A stretch of DNA of 64,000 bases from Yeosuana marina (GTDB lineage: Bacteria; Bacteroidota; Bacteroidia; Flavobacteriales; Flavobacteriaceae): positions 248,001 through 312,000 of the forward strand of contig NZ_JAAKGI010000002.1 in assembly GCF_011762485.1 (NCBI RefSeq). The letters run 5' to 3'. The translations under genes and the position numbers were made by a program. The notes below the pieces were generated by a model that saw only the letters and a list, made by a program, of their open reading frames with translations, searched no databases and was not told where the DNA came from. Within the stretch, counting starts at the first letter, position 1. Every line of letters starts with the position of its first letter. Positions 61,938 to 64,000 of this stretch are shown here, in pieces.

Positions 61938-64000
61938 ATGAAATATTGTATTGTTCTTTTAAGTTGTTCTATATTTTATGGTTGTTATAAAAAGCCAAAT
62001 ATAAATAGTTTCAAAAATTATCCTCAATCAATGAAAGTTTCCGTAGTAGATGATTATTTCGGAACTATCATAAAAGATGAATACCGCAATATTGAAAATT
62101 TGAAAGATTCGTCGGTCATCAACTGGTTTAAAGCTCAGGATGGGTATACAGAAAAGTATATGGGCCAACTTTCAGACCAAAAGCTGATAGCATCCCAAAT
62201 GAGGCTCTATTTTTCAAATGATAAACCCGCTATTTCCAGAGTCAAATATACCAATAATGGGTCCGTGTTTTATTTAAAAAGAAATCCGGAAGATAGTATT
62301 CAGAAATTATTCTATAGACAAAATGTAGATGCTAATGATATTGAACTGTTAGACCCATCAAACTTTCAGAAAGACCTAAATAAGGAATTCACAATTAATT
62401 ATTTACAACCCTCTTGGGATAGTAGATATGTTTTGGTGTCCTTGTCCTATGACGGTATCACAGGTTCTAGCATGATTATCATAGATGTGAAAAACAGAAA
62501 ACCGCTGCCAGAAGTTATTACTCATGCAGAACCAGATTCTTACTTGGGTGTTTCATGGCTTCCTGATTCCAGTGGCTTTCTATACTTATATTTGCCAGTA
62601 TTGGATCCTAATGATGAAAACTATATGCTAAATTCCAGTACTGTGCTTCATAAATTAGGGGATAACCCGAACAAACGAAAAATTATTTTTTCATCATCTT
62701 CAAGTTCGCAAATAACAAATGAAGATTTGCCAATTGCAAAAATTCTGTCAAATAATGACAACTACTTGATAGGTTATAAAGCATCAGTAGAAAATTATTG
62801 GTCAGCATATTATGCGAATATTAGTGATTTGGATAAAGAAAGAATTGATTGGAAACCATTGTATTCATTAGATGAAAAGATTTATGCCGACTATGGATAT
62901 TTTTCGGATAAGGAGTTTGTATATGTTTCTGGAAAAGATGCTGACAATAGAACGATTTCCAGTTTTAATTTGAAATCTAAAGGACCAAAGCAAACCAACA
63001 TTTTAGTCCATGAAAAAAAAGATGAAGTCATAACTTCCTTATACGTAGCCAATAATAATTTATATTATACCACCTCAAGGTTTGGGGTAGAAGCATTTTT
63101 ATATGAATATAAAGGAAATCATGAAGAGAAAATTAAATTACCATATATCACAGGTACTATTGAACTTAATAGCAGCTCGAATGAAAGCGAAAATCTATAT
63201 GTGAATATGGATGGATGGACGAAAGACTTTACACGATTTATCTACAATAACGGACTATTTAATTTAGATCCTTTATCGAATCATCAAACTTATTCTAAAT
63301 TTAATGATTTTCAAGTAAAGGAAATTCAAGTAGAATCTTTTGATGGCGTTCAAGTGCCCATGTCATTAATTTATAGAAAAGACATGAAGTTAGACGGGTT
63401 AAATCCAACCTTTATTTATGCTTATGGTGCCTATGGAGAATCTATGACACCATTCTTTTCACCCATCTTTTTAAATTGGGTTCAAAATGGGGGTGTGTTT
63501 GTTGTTCCACATATTCGTGGTGGCGGTGAAAAAGGTGATTCTTGGCATGAACAAGGGATGAAATCAAAGAAGTCAAATTCATGGAAAGATATTATATCGT
63601 GTACAGAATATCTAATCAGAAATAAATATACATCCAAAGAAAAAACGGTGCTTTACAGTAGCAGTGCTGGATCTGTTGCAACTGGTATGGCTATGGTTGA
63701 ACGCCCTGATTTGTTTAAGGTTTTTATAGCCGATGTTCCTATGTTGAATCCACTAAGAAGCGAGGAACGCACCAATAATGCTTCTAATTATTTAGAATAT
63801 GGTACGATAAAGGATTCCACAGAATGTATGGCGCTTATTAAGATGGATCCTTATGTGAATTTAAAACCTAATGTAGACTATCCGGCATCGTTAATTATTT
63901 CGAGTTTTAATGATGTACGCATTGATCCTTGGATTCCAGGAAAATTTGTAGCTAAACTACAAGTATATTCTACATCCAAAGCTCCAGTTTTTTTAGATGT
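61938..64000 (+). CDS. S9A prolyl-oligopeptidase lipoprotein (3' end outside window)
   Basis: A 687-codon open frame that continues past the window. It has a lipoprotein signal with lipobox FYGC and starts at ATG 61938. The N-terminal beta-propeller covers about residues 30-450. The alpha/beta-hydrolase part begins at FIYAYGAYGES and includes HIRGGGEKGDSWHE. The nucleophile Ser is in YSSSAGS, in place of the usual GGSNGG, and the Asp is in FNDVRIDPW; the catalytic His lies beyond the end. It is likely anchored in a membrane with the active site outside the cytoplasm, and could cut the upstream peptide after its leader. Confidence 0.85.
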   Translation, partial: MKYCIVLLSCSIFYGCYKKPNINSFKNYPQSMKVSVVDDYFGTIIKDEYRNIENLKDSSVINWFKAQDGYTEKYMGQLSDQKLIASQMRLYFSNDKPAISRVKYTNNGSVFYLKRNPEDSIQKLFYRQNVDANDIELLDPSNFQKDLNKEFTINYLQPSWDSRYVLVSLSYDGITGSSMIIIDVKNRKPLPEVITHAEPDSYLGVSWLPDSSGFLYLYLPVLDPNDENYMLNSSTVLHKLGDNPNKRKIIFSSSSSSQITNEDLPIAKILSNNDNYLIGYKASVENYWSAYYANISDLDKERIDWKPLYSLDEKIYADYGYFSDKEFVYVSGKDADNRTISSFNLKSKGPKQTNILVHEKKDEVITSLYVANNNLYYTTSRFGVEAFLYEYKGNHEEKIKLPYITGTIELNSSSNESENLYVNMDGWTKDFTRFIYNNGLFNLDPLSNHQTYSKFNDFQVKEIQVESFDGVQVPMSLIYRKDMKLDGLNPTFIYAYGAYGESMTPFFSPIFLNWVQNGGVFVVPHIRGGGEKGDSWHEQGMKSKKSNSWKDIISCTEYLIRNKYTSKEKTVLYSSSAGSVATGMAMVERPDLFKVFIADVPMLNPLRSEERTNNASNYLEYGTIKDSTECMALIKMDPYVNLKPNVDYPASLIISSFNDVRIDPWIPGKFVAKLQVYSTSKAPVFLD

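Noticed and set aside
1-64000. CRISPR arrays, tRNA or rRNA genes, insertion sequences, integrase
   Set aside because: None recognised on either strand; no regularly spaced repeats and no transposase or recombinase motif was found.

Overview
The window reads as AT-rich Bacteroidota DNA, most likely Flavobacteriaceae. The evidence is the set of CTnDOT-type transfer proteins (TraE, F, G, I, J, K, M, N), RteC, a BfmA/BtgA-type mobilisation protein, DUF6876, and TAnnTTTG-like promoter elements. No rRNA, tRNA, CRISPR array, insertion sequence or integrase was seen, so neither end of the mobile element can be placed here.

Layout. (1) 1-2897, plus strand: the end of a metal-efflux operon with a possible RND adaptor tail, a PII-NG protein, a Fur/Zur-type regulator and a Zn/Cd/Pb-type P1B ATPase. 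(2) 3216-25246, minus strand: about 22 kb of arsenic and metalloid resistance in three arsR-headed units. Unit 1 is an organoarsenical-type operon (ArsG, ArsF, FmdE-like, OsmC, CDF, CMD, ArsP-like permease, rhodanese, thioredoxin). Unit 2 holds two complete RND/adaptor/TolC tripartite pumps. Unit 3 is the inorganic arsenic operon (hypothetical, DUF6428, ArsC, ACR3, metallophosphoesterase). Six operator-like dyads of the form (T/A)ATCG-N8-CGAT(A/T), two of them imperfect, sit at the starts of these units. (3) 25268-26917: no intact gene, two decayed overlapping genes, and the first copy of a duplicated structured element. (4) 26975-34218, plus strand: mobile-element core with ParB-like protein, SSB, DUF6876, mobilisation protein, relaxase and coupling protein. 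(5) 34434-41837: defence cargo with a type IIG restriction-modification enzyme, SIR2 plus HerA, and DUF2130. (6) 42069-50055: SRAP protein, then the mating-pair operon traN-M-K-J-I-G-F-E on the minus strand. (7) 50140-55745, plus strand: amidase, then a compact four-gene cassette (permuted DNA methyltransferase, unknown protein, AAA-type ATPase, PIN-like nuclease) that looks like an undescribed defence system. (8) 55776-59619, minus strand: EEP-family protein, DnaC-like ATPase, replication-type protein, HTH protein and RteC. (9) 59922-64000, plus strand: a TPR/AraC membrane regulator, a 45-residue double-glycine peptide, an intrinsic terminator, and an S9 prolyl-oligopeptidase lipoprotein running off the end. 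This resembles the start of a peptide natural-product (RiPP-like) locus.

How it fits together: regions 4, 6 and 8 supply maintenance, processing, transfer and regulation of an integrative conjugative element. Regions 5 and 7 are phage-defence cargo in two separate slots. Regions 1 and 2 are metal and arsenic cargo or adjacent chromosome. The strongest leads for something new are the 51064-55745 cassette, the peptide locus at the right end, and the duplicated structured element before the parB-like and ssb genes. All functional statements come from reading motifs and context; no database search was run.
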